A DNA stretch of 64,000 nt from Kappaphycus alvarezii (lineage: Eukaryota; Rhodophyta; Florideophyceae; Gigartinales; Solieriaceae). The stretch lies in assembly GCA_002205965.3 (NCBI GenBank), contig NADL03000743.1, positions 310,001-374,000 of the forward strand, written 5' to 3'. This document shows, piece by piece, positions 1-13,938 of this stretch (position 1 is the stretch's first letter; every line of letters starts with the position of its first letter). The notes under the pieces are model-generated. The model searched no databases. It was not told the DNA's origin and saw only the letters and a list, made by a program, of their open reading frames with translations. The position numbers and the translations under genes were made by a program.

Positions 1-1190
1 GATAAATCTCCTTGACCTCGAATGTGATAAAATGGATCCGTTGGAGGCATTCCTAAACGTATATTTGAAGGAGGAGATATATATAGAAGTTCCATCCTGC
101 TTTCGTGATGAAAAGCATCATGATAAAGTTTGCAGACTTCTAAAAGCCTTGTACGGGCTGAAGCAACCCGCAGCTCAGTGTAATAGCAAAATCACGATTT
201 TTTTTAACCTCAAATCGTCGATTCGAAATCGAACCACATGAACCATGCCTTTATGTGCCTAAGCACGGTAATGCAGCTTCAATAATTGTGCTATGTATCG
301 ATGATATCTTGATTTCAGTATCGAATAGAGGTGAATTGGAAAAATAAGTTGAAGAGACGCTTCAAGATGATAGATCTTGGTCCTGCCGAGAAGTTTCTCA
401 GAATCCAACTTGTTCGTCACTGTGCAGAAAGGGTTTTGAACCTTTCTCAGGCTTATTATACCGAGAAAATACTCGAAAGGATGAAAATGAGTGACCCAAA
501 GCCTGTAGAAACTCTTTTGGTGCTTTCAGATGGCGACAAAACCGAAGAAAAGGACAATGAAGTTCCTTTTTCGACACTTTATTGCTCCATAACTGGAAGC
601 ATAATGTATTTCATGATCCTCCTTCGTCCAAACATTATTTTTACAGTTATAAAACGTTCTCAGCACTGCGAAATTCCTCAATCACGTTATTGGAAAGCAT
701 TAAAGTAAGTGTATCTCTATCTAAAGGGGACTATGAACCTTTTCATTTGTTACGGAACCTCTTCTGCAGCTAAGGTTATCGATCGAAGCGATTCCGATTG
801 GGCAAGCTGTCGCTCAAATCGCAAATCAACCAAAAGCTTTGTCTTCATGATTTTTGGGCGCCCTCTCTCATAGCGCTCCAAGAAGCAAGGAAGTTTCGAC
901 CTGTCTTCCTGCGAAGCAGAATATATTTCGCAATGTAGTGCTTTTAAGGAAGCCATTTGGCTGTCCAATATCCTCTGTGGGATAAAATATGCAAAACATC
1001 CAACAAAGATTTCAATCTTCGCCGATAACTGAGGGTCGATTAGTTCTGCCAGTAACCGGTCCATCAACGAGCGAAATAAGCATATTTATATTCGGTACCC
1101 TTTCGTTGTGAGGAATTAGCTGGAAAGCAGACGCGGATATCTCATTGCTGAACCGAGTATATATGTTCGAATATTCTGATAAAGCCCTTG
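1..1190 (+). pseudogene. Ty1/copia pol remnant (RT and RNase H)
   Basis: Decayed 3' half of a copia polyprotein entering from the left window edge. The RT part reads MDPLEAFLN and KALYGLKQ (about 32-165), then CLYV and CIDD (about 246-310) where copia RTs have CLYV and the catalytic YVDD, then DLGPAEKFLRIQL (about 370-410). RNase H follows as SDSDWAS (787-807), SCEAEYIS (906-930) and NKHIYIRYPF (1075-1104). Several stops and frame changes separate these blocks, and the catalytic box is altered, so no active enzyme is made. It resembles the remnant at 36.25-37.3 kb more than the younger elements on the right. No LTR is seen downstream. Family assignment is sure; the exact 3' limit is approximate. 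Confidence 0.88.
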
Positions 1191-4100
1191 CTTCGAGTCA
1201 AGTTTGCGAAGTTTCGACGAGAACTGGGCATTTTCCTTCCTTTCTTTCCAAACAATATTGTATTTTTTCAGATTGAGGGTACGCTATTGTGGTCCATTCA
1301 AGTTTGCGGGGATTTGTTAGTGTAATTACCTACTGTTGCCTCTGCTGACAGCTTACAGGTAGCAAAGATGCTTACAGGCGTCTTTTACTGTAGTTTACCG
1401 TACAATCCAGAACTAGATGTTACGATTATGCACTGTACAGTGCTGTAAGCTTGAGCTTATCTTCTTGAGATCACCTCAAGCAGTTTTAGGGCTAGCCCAT
1501 CACCTTCGTCTACATCCTTCCTGGAAACTTCCTTCGGTCGTCCGGAAGCACCACTAGACTCGCCTTGAAGTCTGTACAAGCCCTGTTCTCCCTCCTTGTT
1601 CAATCTGAGTAAACTGTCTCACCACCTTCTCTCCTCTCAACTTTCTTCCTTAGTCCCTCAGCCCTTCTCTATGTCACTCTCTCACTCCCTCTTTCACTCT
1701 CCTTCTCTCGTAACCTCCTTTTTTCTCTCCCTCGCCTTATCTCCTCCTTCCCTCTATCGTTATCATCGCCGTGAAAAAACCACATGAAATGCAAGATGAC
1801 CGTATGTGCCTAAAAGATAAGTTCAATTCCCGTCGTTTCACCCATCAACTGGAGAAAAATCAATTTTACGCCTCATTTTTGCCCTTGAGGCTGTGCACAG
1901 ACTCTACTTCTACCATTTTAAATTTAAGTCAACCTTCTTTCAATAATATAACCAGTTCCACAGCCCTATATATGTCCGGGAACACTGCCGTTTCGATAAG
2001 TCTCTCGAATTCACCAGCTATCACACCGGTCGTCTCCGCGAAAACATTTTTTTAGAGACCTCCGCAGGTATTTTCTACCTTTAAGGCCTTTGATTTGGCT
2101 TAAACTCACTTTTAACCCCATTCCCAGACAAACCCTCGCTTTTCAAATTGTGAAGTCACCAAAAAACTACACTATCGAAGCCCTTACATATATGATTAAC
2201 TGATCGAAGCGTCATAATCTATGCTAAGCCAGTGGTTTTAAACAAGTAATGTCCATCAAGCAGCAAAGGAAAGTGAAAATCTTAGCATCCCCAAAAACTA
2301 TCTATGAGAGATCATTCAAAATTTATTATCAGGCACCATCAAAATATTTCAAATGCCCTACAAACTTCATTCTTTAAACCTTTTACGAATGTCGGGAGGA
2401 TGATCGGGTAGTTTACTTCGTCTTCTGATACTTCTAGCGGGGAAATCTAAACGGAGTTTAGAGTGAAGGAAAGGAGAAAGCAGAAACTGGTCTGCGTCTC
2501 CTTGTGCATGTCCGTTCGCAACCTTCTATTGACACCGCACGTCGGCGGAACAAAATACCACAGTCACACTGCACATGAAAAACGAACACAAACCCGTACT
2601 CATTTGTTTCAATTTGTTCTTAGAGAACTACGCTACTTCATCGACTGAATACGCCCAGATATTTTTAAGTGATCTGCATCATTACTGTAGTGAAATTGGC
2701 ACTGCAATCTGCAGACCTGATTTTGGTGATCTTGTTTTGATCTGATTCACTCCTAACCAGCAAGCACTGTACTGTCCACTAAGGGCAATTTTCGCTTGTC
2801 GCCCACTATTTTTCCTGGTACTGTATGCTCATCCCAGAGGGCTTGAGGGCTTGAAATCTGGACCACTCGGCCCCCAAATTGGACCTGGTATTTTCGCGGG
2901 TGAAAGGCACCTATTTGGCTAAGTGTGTAATTTACTTATCTCTAACTTGGATCTCCCTTCCTTGGCTGACCTTAACTTCACTCACACCGCCGTCGCAGAT
3001 AACCCTAACCTATCTAACTAGTATTTATATCTACCTGGCCACTAAGGACCTAGATTAAACAGCCACCCCTGTGTTGCCTCTGAACTTGACTCCCAACTTC
3101 CGCCTTTGTAGAAACCTTGCCAACGGCAACTTTGGATATAGCCACGTTTATCCACCCGAGTCCCCATTTTTATTTCTCCCTCTCCCTCTATCTAATGTTA
3201 TAATACCCCTTTTGTTGTTTTTTATATTTACTCACACTTGGCGCCCCGGCCTCCGGCGTCAACATACAAATATGAACCTCAAAGCTGTCGTTGGTGACAA
3301 CATCCTTATCTTCAAGGAAGATATTCAGCACTGATGACCCACTACTACATCTTCTTTGTCCAGTATTACACCCCTGGTGTCTACGATTCGTTGGAATCGA
3401 TCCTTATTAAGGTTCTAGTAAAGCCGGACCGTGGTCCGGCCTTACAACTCGGAGGACAAGTATACCATGCAGCCGTCCAAGGAATTACCCCCGCCCTTCC
3501 AGCTCCACTTCTCTTCGCCGTCGGCAAGCTATACTACTGCATCGAATGGTGCTTAAAGAGAAAGAGGGGCAGCGAACACCCTGTGGGTCTTTGTGGGCGT
3601 GTGTTGATTTTCTCTTTGTCTAACGGGGTTCCGTTCCTAGAAGAGAAGAACAGCGCACCGCACATTGTACTACAATTACGGCAGCCTAAGATACCCCAGA
3701 CCGCCTTTATGTGATTTTCAGGAACAATATTTGCTACTTCAAGGCCGCTCCAGAACACGAAATCACATTAAATCAACTCAAAAAAATCATGAAGATTTCA
3801 CCAATGCCACTACTGGATAACTTCAGCCATGCAAGCTTCGCATCCCAACCCTCTAGCTGCACAACCATATCCGAAAACTTCCATACCTAACAAAACAGTC
3901 TAACAGCTTGGAAATACTTCAAGAAATCTATATTTATTTTGTAAACCAGTGAGGCTCAATATATCTCTACCACAAACGAAGTAACAAAAACGCTGTGGTT
4001 TGTGCAAAATCCCTGTTGGATGAAACTTCTTTCACATTAGGGATTCGGAAGAGGGCTGACAGGTTTTTATATAACTCTGACAGTCTCCAAAATAATACCT

Positions 4101-5229
4101 GCTTGTAGTAGTGTATCTAGAGTATTGTACTGCCATGACAAAAACGCCGAAATGTATTCTGATACACGACAAGAGGGGAGCGGAAGCTTTACTCCGAGAG
4201 AAGTAGTCAAGAGAATGGAACTTGATGCTGTCAACGACGCCTGCAGCAATTCGAGATATGGTTACCGTGGATTGGTCATCTAAAATTATGATTCCTTAGA
4301 GTGTGTGATCATTTTTGATGTTCCACCATTTACGAAGGTTATTGCGATTATCGAGATACATGTGTTGTGAACCCAAATATTGAAATCTTTGAGTATTCTG
4401 TCAACGTGCTCTTGGCCACAATTTAGCCAGATTTTTAGCTGACCAGGCAGTGTAGCCAATGAAACTCTTTTCATGGTTTGTAATGACTTTTTTCAGCGTT
4501 TTGAAGACCCATTACGAGCTATTCTCTTTTATACTCCTCTGTAACAAAGATTCATTCAAGGACTAAGGCGTGGCCTTCACGTACTGATGACGCAAAGCAC
4601 GGACCATAGCTGACGTTCCCATAATCTCTGGTGCTTCTCTTTTCATTGAAGACGGGTCAGAGTTGCTAATTGTACACAAATTGACCTACTGATACTAAAC
4701 CACTGTATGGTACGTGCTATGGTATTAAAATAACAACAAAAGTATCAACGGTAAGCACTAATTGAACCATAAAATCGTTAAAAAGTTCAACAAGCACAAA
4801 ATATTAGATTCAAAATAGGTCTCAAACACAGTTGTCTACTGAATACAGAATTAGTCAATCTCAATCGTACAAAGAGAAAACACAACGAAAACACTACATT
4901 CGAAATTTAATGCATCCTTCAAAATATTTAAGGCTATTTATCATCAATAAATAAAAATTAGCAAGAAACAGATGATTGTTTCTGAAAACGGTAGAAACTA
5001 CTAAAATAGTCACTCCTCTACAGTTTCAGCATCCGATGGGTGCGGTGCGTGCACAACTGATCTATACTGTACATCCATCCTGCGGCACTTATGTAGATAC
5101 TTCGCCAGCGCTCTTTCCCACTTCGCAACTAACTCATTTTCAATCGCATACAATCAGTTCTTCACTTGATTAAACAGAGGCTGGTCAGATTCACGCTGCG
5201 AGCTAAACAAAATATGCTTGTAAGTCAAG
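1191..5229. other. no recognisable gene; degenerate sequence
   Basis: No reading frame here matches a family I know. Open frames are short, for example 3334-3714 on the plus strand, which has low-complexity flanks and no recognisable motif. The stretch contains a pyrimidine-rich tract at 1590-1765 and GTACAGTAC-type palindromic words near 1430-1440. It may hold transposon relics too old to recognise by eye. Confidence 0.4.
1590..1765. repeat. pyrimidine-rich low-complexity tract
   Basis: About 175 bases made almost only of C and T, with runs of ctctcc/cttcc type. The open frame over it (rich in Ser, Leu, Pro) is a composition artefact. Confidence 0.7.
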
Positions 5230-6100
5230 TCAAGGCACAGACTGAACATAAAAACAATAGATTTGTTTAATTTCATTTGTACTTACTGTAAAATACAGTC
5301 TACAGTCCATATAATTGCTCAAAAAATCTTCAACAATAACTCTAACCGATTCAACTGTCTTGTTGAACGCAATTTGATCCCTAGTAATGTCACCTTTGCA
5401 GGGCTTCTTGTGCGGGTGCACGACCCTCGAAAACTCCGTTGTTCTCTGAAATCCCTTGCCCGCAACAATGGCCAAATTCCCTTTGTATGCAACAAATTCA
5501 ATACCATCATCTTCTAAATCGATCTCTACGAAACTTTTTGGCATTCTAAATCGTTTAAATCAGCCATTCGATGCATGATGTCTATGTCTCCAACTGACCC
5601 TGGGAACAAGGAACTTCGTTCCACTGCTAATCCAATCGGCACCACTTGCACTTCAAGTTGTCGTCCATATCACTTGTGTTTACCAGTGAAATATTTTTTA
5701 CGCTCTTGCATATTACTACTAGTCCCATTGACTGCTGAAAAGTGACATCTGTGGCATAGCGCGCATATGGGAGCTATTGAAAATTTTCCTCTTCTCTCTT
5801 ATTTTTTCAATTGTCCACTCTCCACCACCTACTTATTGTAAACAGTTTCAGATATCATATGAATAAAACTTGAGACAGCTCGTTCGAAAGTCGGACCGGA
5901 TGTTCCAAACACTTTTCCAAGAAAATACCAGGCCCCGCTATGTTTAAGTGTAGTAGGTTTAATGAGAAAACATCTCTTCCGGTAAATTTGGAACGTCTAC
6001 CAAGGCCCACATTGTAGTTCCTACTGATAAAGTCGTATTAATTATTCCAAGTAGCAATAAACTTGGCGTCGGAAATGTTAGTCATCTCTTTAATACTGCT
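5230..6100 (-). pseudogene. DDE_4 (Harbinger-type) transposase relic
   Basis: Read on the minus strand from about 6,090 to 5,230. First comes a helix-turn-helix-like segment (SKFTGRDVF at about 5,985). Next is the start of the nuclease core, YATDVTFQ (about 5,760), then NMQERKKYFTGKHK (about 5,720-5,680) followed by an in-frame TGA, then FPGSVGDIDI (about 5,600). After a frame change near 5,545 the C-terminal part reads VVHPHKKPCKGDIT...FN...RVIVEDF (about 5,430-5,310). DVTFQ, the GKHK box, PGSVxDI and RVIVE in this order are typical of the DDE_4 endonuclease family, which cuts and pastes DNA transposons. At least three frame changes and one stop make it inactive. I could not find terminal inverted repeats. 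Confidence 0.8.
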
Positions 6101-9100
6101 AGACCCCCGCACCGTAGAAGGTATCGAATAACGGAAAAAGGTTATCAGTCTTTTCATCAGAACGCTCTAGAATTTTTTGCCTGCTAAATTTTCTGATTTC
6201 AGCTGCTCTCTATTCTTCTGCTTCAGCCAAAATGGCCAGAGCATCAGTAGCTTGAGATTGTGCCAATGCGGATGAAAAAGGTGTCTGCAAAGGTATTTTT
6301 GAAGGTAAGGTCAATTTGGAGATTGGCAGGACAGGTGCAGATGACCGAAAAAGAACCAAGTAAGAGACTCTTATGTTGTTTTAAGGCTATTATGCTGCAT
6401 TGTAACGAAAGAGAGCTTCACATTTCGGAATTGGCTTGCTGTGTACAACAATATCCGGGGTTTTCAGATGTAGAGCTGCAGTAGTACATGTTTGGGGATT
6501 TCAAGTTCTAACTCATTCTGTTCATCTATTTTGGCTTTTTGGAAGATCTCACTGAGTCGGGTGTGCTCACCAATTTTTCATATTTGATGCGGTCACGGAA
6601 GATAGTGCAAAAAATATCAAAAATTTTACCATTTGTGCTCTGCTACCAAACTACGCTCAAGCTCTAATGGATATAAGAATGGCTATTTGGCACGAGATAT
6701 AAATAGTCAGAGATAACCATCACGATAATCGCGAACTAAAAAATCGATATTTCCCCACGTGAACTCCATCGTTTCATATTTTCTTCTGGACGCGGTCCTC
6801 TGAAGTAAAATGTTCGAAAAAATTTTCGCAAATATCAGCGCTGCTTCGTGCAGTAGCAACATAGGACCAAACCGAAAAGTTGATCTTTTGAATAGAACGA
6901 CATCTGAGCATTTCAGTTATAGCAATACATTAAAGAAAATAGTATACTAATTTACATCTTATGATTGTATTGAACTATAATTTGACGATGTTAAAATGCC
7001 GGGACTGATCTAGTAGGGCTTATTCGGAAAAAAGGTCAACTGCTAATCAATTCTTACAGAAGTCCGAGTGTACAGAAAATTTTTTTGTTACTTTTATAGA
7101 ATAAATGTAAAAATTTTGGATGGTAAACATATTTTCCCACGTAGAAATGTACATCGGGCAATTACAGATACCTTTCAAATCGCTTAATTTCATTCTCTTG
7201 CCTCGTACCTCATTACATCACATTCTGAGAAAAGTAATGTAGCCGTAGAAGAGGCAGAATCACTAAGAAACTTTAGAATCAACCATTTTCCAATTTTTAA
7301 TGTTTATGACAGCCCAGAATACATTTATATCCGCAGTGCACACCGTTTTATGCATATTTTTCTCTAAATTTTCGGCAGTGAGAGCGTAATCTCCGACAAG
7401 CAAAAATGATCAAAGGTAGCCGCTGTTAACTCTCAATATGACCTACTTACTACCGATCATTACCAGCAAGACTTATTTTACCTTCACCCTCCTTGTCTGT
7501 AGAAATACCTGGTACTGTAATTCGGCAAGGCAGGTGAGAAAATCTCGACTTTCAGGTCCCACTCGCTGATAGCATTGGAGCACTTATTTTATCCAAAAAG
7601 GAATATTACAAAGATCAAAATTAAGAAGGCAATAACCTATAACATTTTTCAATTTCCTCTCGTGAATTGGACACCGGGAAGATTTTTGAAGTTATATATT
7701 CATCAGGAAGTCTTCAGATCTTGACAAGTATTACATTTCCCAGTGTCTTTATCTTTAAACTACGAGTTTAATCATCTATTACTTCACTTTAGGACTTTAG
7801 TTTCGGCATTTAAAGATCCTCCACGAATTGTTCCAGCCTAAAAATCTATCTTATCTACTTCTATGGAGATCTGTAACCCTCGGCGTCATTAATTAACGTA
7901 CCTAGTCACCAAAAAGTACACAAGATCATACGACTTTGGACAAAAATGGATTAGATATCTCTTGAAAAAATCTATTTATTGTACACACTCCTACCACACA
8001 GACAGAAAAACTCGAATATCGCTCGTATGCAAGGATTTTGACGTAGCTTGTCAGGGTTCCCGCTACCTTTGATAGTGAAAAGGACAACAGAATCCAAAAA
8101 TCTTGTGTCTATTTACTTTATTTCGCATTCAACTGAACCTAGCAGAAGATGCTAGAGGCCAAAATGAGACTCTAAAGGTTAAATACTGGACCGAAGGTGA
8201 GGACATTTTGCCTTGAACAATGGAAGCTTTTTAATACTGAAATATCGGTATTTAACGGTAAAATAGGGTAGCAAGAAGGGTATAAGGAATTTTCCGATCG
8301 TTTCTTGTGGTTTTTCCAAGATCCTATGAAGTAATTCTAGAGATACCCCACTGAAAAAGAAAAAATATATAGATTTGATTTATCTCGAAAATTTTGCTTG
8401 ATGTGGCTTAATTTGCAACAAAATCCTTTCGAGAATAAATCATGAGTCGTTAATCCCTCATAACTAATTGAAAGAATATTATGAACGTACACAGATAATT
8501 TTTTTTAGAGAACTGTTCAAAGATAATCCACATAGCAATCGGTTGCGATGGTCCAGATACAAACGCCATGATATCTAGTAAGGAGAACGAAGAACTTGAG
8601 AAAGCGAAGAGCGATATTTGAAGTACTCAGAATAAGCTATCACAGTAGGTCTTAAATTGGAGAGCTCTGAACTTCACAATTCAAGATAAATATGCATCAT
8701 TGATAGAAATCAGAACGAGGTATACCAAAACTGCACGAGTAGCAGACGAGGACCCTCTGAATTCGAGGACCCTCTGAATTCGATAAGCAGCAAATGAGAA
8801 ATAATTAAAACATTAATTCCCATAGTAAGGGTTACATAGAATATGAAACACTCTAGTACAGATTCTTTTCATGTTTCTAGAAAGTTCATTCCACTCGGAA
8901 CAAAGTAATTCGAGAAAATAATGTTGAATAGCTCCCTCTAGGAATAATGCGAGTTGGAACACAGAACCAACCCCCAATCCTAGCGCCTTTGTTTGGTATG
9001 TTGTAAAGAAGGGTCTCAATGAAAGATAAAAATAGATGTCGGCTGGATTTTTATTTTGGGTGTGGCTTCTGAAATCCGATTTTGATTTCTTTTTAAGACA

Positions 9101-10789
9101 CTGCATTCATATCGAGGCAATTAAGTGACTTACAAGAGGGTGTCTATTTAGTTATCCTATGAGAAAATTATATTTTTACAACACTAAATTTCGCGATTTG
9201 CGTCCACTTTGCGTGCCTCAAACTTGAATTGGAATCTCAGTCATTTGAAATGGTTGGTTCCTATTACCTAGGGAGCCAAGAATAGGTAAACTAAATAGAA
9301 AATTGGCACTGGACGAGGCTTAATTTCTTATACGGAGAAACAACAAGGTTTACTTCAGTTTTGTGGAGATATTATTACCTGCAAAAACGTTTTATCTGCT
9401 TTTTGCTGGCTGAGTAGGATTATTCGATCGTAATACTGAATTAAATGGATAGATGAGTTGTGAAACAGGTTTCTATCAGTATCTCTGTCGAAGAATCCAA
9501 CGTACATAGGTTAATTTCAGAACATATATCGCACCGTCGGGTAAAGAAGGGGAGTCGCTACCTTTCTAGCATTCTGGGATAGTAAAAGGATATTATCTAC
9601 CTCTGATCTCAAGAATGGCAAGTAAATTTGCCTTAAATACGATCACTGTCCTGAAAAGTGCAAGGGTATCAAACAAAAATGCTTTGAATAAAGGTAGAAC
9701 TATAACGAGGAGGAGCTTGGTACTCCTATATCCCTAACGAGACATAGACTACGACAAATATGAAGAAGAAAAAAACGCGCGCTTCTTCAAGAACTGGAAG
9801 TGGGCAGACTTTCTTACAGGCTGTGTTACACAAGAGTAATGATCAGAATCCAACTTGTGACACGGGTTCTCGAATATTGACTGCAGAAGCAAGGAGTGCC
9901 ACAGAGGTGCGCAGCATATCGGAGATAGATCTAGAAATTATAGAGTCACAAGGAATTTTTATCAACGGATGGAGTGAAAAATGTTTAGGCATGAATCTAC
10001 TTTTAAGTTACTGGTCCATAAGGGTGCTTGAAAATGAAGGTATTCCATACAGACTATTGTTTGAAATATTAACAAACGATTCCTCTATCATTATATTTTT
10101 GGACGCGGCCAATCATGTCATATAGAACTTTTCTGGCTGATACGTTAAACGTGGCCTAGGAAGACCACTCAAATCGTATTCTGGTACACGGAATGTATAA
10201 ATCATATCAGAATCCAGAAATGGGCTGAACCTATGCCTATTTTTATCTTCGAATGAGGTTTAATTAATTAGTAGGTTATGAGTGTAAATCTTAAGTCATT
10301 TCTCGTACTTAACTAGACGAATGCATGCATCAAAAGAGTCTTATTTATTTTCAGATTTATTTTGGTTGGTGAATGTTCAAATGCCCCTGGGGAGATACTT
10401 TTTCTGATTCTCTGGAAGTATCTCCACAAGTGCTAGGTTTAGTGGACTTGTACTGTACACTGCAGTACAATATCAAACGCACTGTAGTATGCAGTCAAGG
10501 GAAAAGTAATGGAAGGACAATATAAGGAAAATCAAGCATTAAATGGTACTACTTCAAAGTTCGAAAAAATGACGGAACCCAACACCCATCACCTTTCTTT
10601 CGATGAATAACCTCCTTCAGATATCTCCTTCTTCCTTTCTTCGTTTAAAAAGTAGTAGTATATGGAATAATTGAGGCAGAGAAGGCCAATTATATCCTAT
10701 GACATATGGAAGGGGCCGCAAATTAATTCTACTACAGATCAACCGTCCGCTATGGGTCCTCACATGAGGAATGTAAGGATTATCAAGTC
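6101..10789. other. no recognisable gene; AT-rich degenerate sequence
   Basis: About 4.7 kb with many stops in all frames. The longest frame, 9760-10125 plus (121 codons), has no motif I recognise and no support from context. A 17-bp direct duplication lies at 8747-8780, and a GTAC-rich island (tgtactgtacactgcagtac) at about 10,450-10,470. I see no RNA gene. Confidence 0.4.
8747..8780. repeat. 17-bp tandem duplication
   Basis: The 17-mer cgaggaccctctgaatt occurs twice, head to tail, at 8747-8763 and 8764-8780. No function is suggested. Confidence 0.85.
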
Positions 10790-13049
10790 GTGAAGAAGCT
10801 GATTGCAAATTTAACAACGAAAGTGAACCCAGAGGAAGAGATTCACGATCCTTTGACTGCTAGACTGGATTCTGGAGACAAAAGGATTTCTGGCGACCAG
10901 CTTCGCCCTTTAAAATGGTTTCAGTGTCAACTACGCGGGTTCATTAGGTCTTCTTCGCTAGGCGTTGTCTGGACACCCCTAATTGGCACAATTAGTCATT
11001 TATGTGTCTCCTAGGGATTATAAGAGACTCAAGAAGGCAATAGAAGATTTCCAAGCTGGTCAAAAATCTCTCTGCTACGATTTAGACGTGAAACTGATGG
11101 CCCAAGTCGCACCGAAGAGATTTTTGCAGACACCTCACGCGAATGGCCAAAAGTCCTAAAAATTCAAGAAAATGCGGTTCATATTTCTGGTGCGTTTGCG
11201 AAGCTATCTTTTTTGGTAGAAGTCAATCTGAGAATTGTGGGCAAGTAGCTGAGTCCTACGAGTAACTTAGCTATATTTGTCGTGGAAAGAAGGGACATCG
11301 CGCGACTAAATAACTTCAGAAATTGCATAGTAATACCCTTTGCACGCACTACAGGAGGTCAGGCAATTCCGCAGAGACATGATCGTCGAAGGATAAACAT
11401 GGTCCATACCATCTGGTTGGAATCACAGAGACAAGCTATGAATCTATAAGCGAACTCCAGCCTGAGGAACAGGCAAAATAATAGCCGTTTGCCGTTGGAG
11501 GTTGTTCAAGTGTCTCAGGCTGGCGATGCTTCGGCCGGCGTCAAGTGGAATGATGAATTCCAGGCCCTAACAATGTAGAGGAGAGAAACCATAATGGACA
11601 TAGATGACTCATGAACAAGGTCCCAATCTCTCGCCTGCAGTTGCTTGTTCCTGCGCCTAGTAGAAAAAATATAAAGAAAAATAAGACGAAGAAGGCGGCT
11701 CCCAGTTTGCAGGATCACGTTGAGAAGTAGAAAGTTGTAGCAGAAATCACATCTGCCAATTCAGATATGAATATCAGATATCTTCTTCATGGAGACGCTG
11801 ATGAGGATAGGAAGCGACTCAAGAGGTCAAATTCGAAGACTGTGCCTGTCACCAAGGCCTAGATGGCTACCCCTCTGGCTTATCGTCTCCAGTTAAAGAA
11901 ATTCTCCGTAAAGGCGAACGGGATTGACACGTTTACCTTGTTGGACACGTTTCCCTTCTTAATCTGAGACTTTGTACTTGTAGACGGACACGGATCGTCA
12001 ATTCACCTTCGCTTATGGGACTATCGCGCAAGTCTTGGTCGCATAGGAGGGGTCTCCGTGTCTTTTTTATCTTAGGTTGTATCTCTTAATTCTCTGCGGT
12101 GCGAAAAAAGCCGTTTTATGCAAATATTGGAGGCCAGAAATTGGAGTTTGTGCAGACCAACCCTTACTGTGGCAGTAATTTTGCTGCTACTCGGCGAATC
12201 TCCTGTGATAAACGGAGCGCACACGTATAGTGACGACTATATACTCTAAAGGGAGCCAAAAAGGGAAAATTTTGCCACTTTATCCTCTTCGTAGTCGGGT
12301 GGCAGTTACGTTTGGTCAGACAGTGAACAGGAGCCTGTACCCGCAATTCTGAACAAAGAGTCATACGAGTCGGATTTAAAGGAATTCTTAGAGGATAAAG
12401 GGACTAACGGCAATGAATTAGGATGCAGAGTGGGAAGCTCGAATCGACTTTTCGGTTACATGTTTGGAAAAGGAGGGTCAAAGTAGGTTTTTAAGGGTAC
12501 CTAAGGATATGAAAGTCAAATATTTGGACATAAATGATCTCGATCCATACTCCTCTCATCATACGGATGATACTTCAATGCCTTCAAAAGTGTCATTGAA
12601 GTTATTTGATTTAGAACACTAAATGAGGATGCTTATCCTGACAATCCAGAGAGTCATGGGTACGTTAAGTTGAAGCCAATGGCACAACTACTCCAGAAAG
12701 TCCTTACACATTGGATCCCAGCCCCGTTCTTATGCAAAAGTAAATAATTACGACTTTTACTCAATTGAAGACCGAGAAAAGACGCAGCCTAGGTATTCAT
12801 TGTGATGAAGGCTAGTCTGATGGTCGGCATTCAGTTTCATCATGACTGTCAGTCTAAAATTCCAATTGATTACCTACGTGAAAGCGAAGATATTTCACGG
12901 AAAGAATTTTACGTATGCAGTAAACATCAGCGCAAATCATTTGATGATGAACATTCCTACAGTAAGAACATTGCATCTGACTTCCAGTTGTCATCACACA
13001 TAATTCATCAAGTATCATCATGATTCTTATAGTTATAAAACTACATTTA

Positions 13050-13640
13050 GATTCCAGTTGTCATCAAAAAGGCCCGCCGCGTGCCTCCAAAAGAAAATGC
13101 TGTCGCTAAGAAATTCATGAACGAAGTGTTGGATGCAGTGATCATCACACCTTCGAGGCCTAGTCCTGTCCCAGTTGTGATGTTTATTAAGAATGATGGG
13201 AAGCTCGGTTCCTTTGTTAAATAGTCAGATCAACAGCGTGATGAAGCCAGAGTTCTTGCCGCTACCCAAGATAGAAGATTTTTGTGACGAATTATCGGGT
13301 GCAAAAATCTTCAAGACGCTCCCTTTTACACGGGGTACTAGAAAATATAAGTGCGAAAATACGATGTTCGTCTCTATGTATAGGTCGTAGAAGTTTGAGG
13401 GGGTTCCTCATGGGATAGTGAATGCACTAACAATGTTTCAAAGGATGATGGAGGAAGTCCTTCACGATTTCCCATTCTCCATGATGTATAAGGACGAAGC
13501 CTTTCCCTACTCTAAGAAAAAAGATGAACACCTGGAATTTTGCAAAATAGTGTTCGGGAGGATCTAGGAGGAAACGTAGAAGCTGAATTTAACCAAGTGC
13601 AGGTTTGCTCAGTCAGAGGTCAAACTGTTTGTCCACGTCT
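13050..13640 (+). pseudogene. gypsy reverse transcriptase domain, inactive
   Basis: Three frames are needed to follow the domain. RRVPPKENAVAKKFMNEVL and PVVMFIKNDGKL lie at 13,075-13,205; SVMKPEFLPLPKIEDF and ELSGAKIF at about 13,215-13,310; VPHGIVNALTMFQRMMEEVL at about 13,405-13,465. The catalytic YxDD reads MMYKDEAF (about 13,480-13,503), so one of the two adjacent aspartates is lost. KLNLTKCRFAQSEVKLF follows at about 13,570-13,625, the connection towards RNase H. Part of the gypsy relic 10,790-14,480. Confidence 0.88.
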
Positions 13641-13775
13641 TCAAATAACAGAGTTTAGGGGGTTTCATTTTTGGAAGAACACATTAATGCCTGGAAAAAA
13701 GCTTGGGCGACGTAAGGTTCCTCCTCCAATGTCGTCATTAAGTTTGTCGAGAAGAAAACTACCTAGCTATTGAGG

Positions 13776-13938
13776 GCCCCTAATGGAATTGTTTCGGACA
13801 ACGAACCTTAGTTTATGGAAGTTTCGGTAGAGATCTTTACGTAAAAACATGACATAGAGTGGAAAGTGAGCCTTCCATATGGTCCAATAGCGAACTGAAG
13901 GGCAAAAAGGGTGGTCGAAAGGGTCAAGCACGCCATGA
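13776..13938 (+). pseudogene. gypsy integrase core fragment
   Basis: Reads APNGIVSDNEP (about 13,776-13,808), KHDIEWKVSLPYGPIAN, then a stop, then RAKRVVERVKHAMKRF. The SDNxPxF box carries the second catalytic aspartate, and the later VVERVK segment follows the PYGPxANxRA motif typical of gypsy integrases. The usual SDNGPQF reads SDNEP followed by a stop. Confidence 0.75.

Noticed and set aside
3334..3714. 126-codon plus-strand ORF
   Set aside because: No family resemblance, and a competing frame on the other strand at 3,534-3,758. Treated as chance.
9760..10125. 121-codon plus-strand ORF starting with ATG
   Set aside because: No motif, no neighbours, and it lies in a stretch full of stops. 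A frame of this length can occur by chance in 64 kb.
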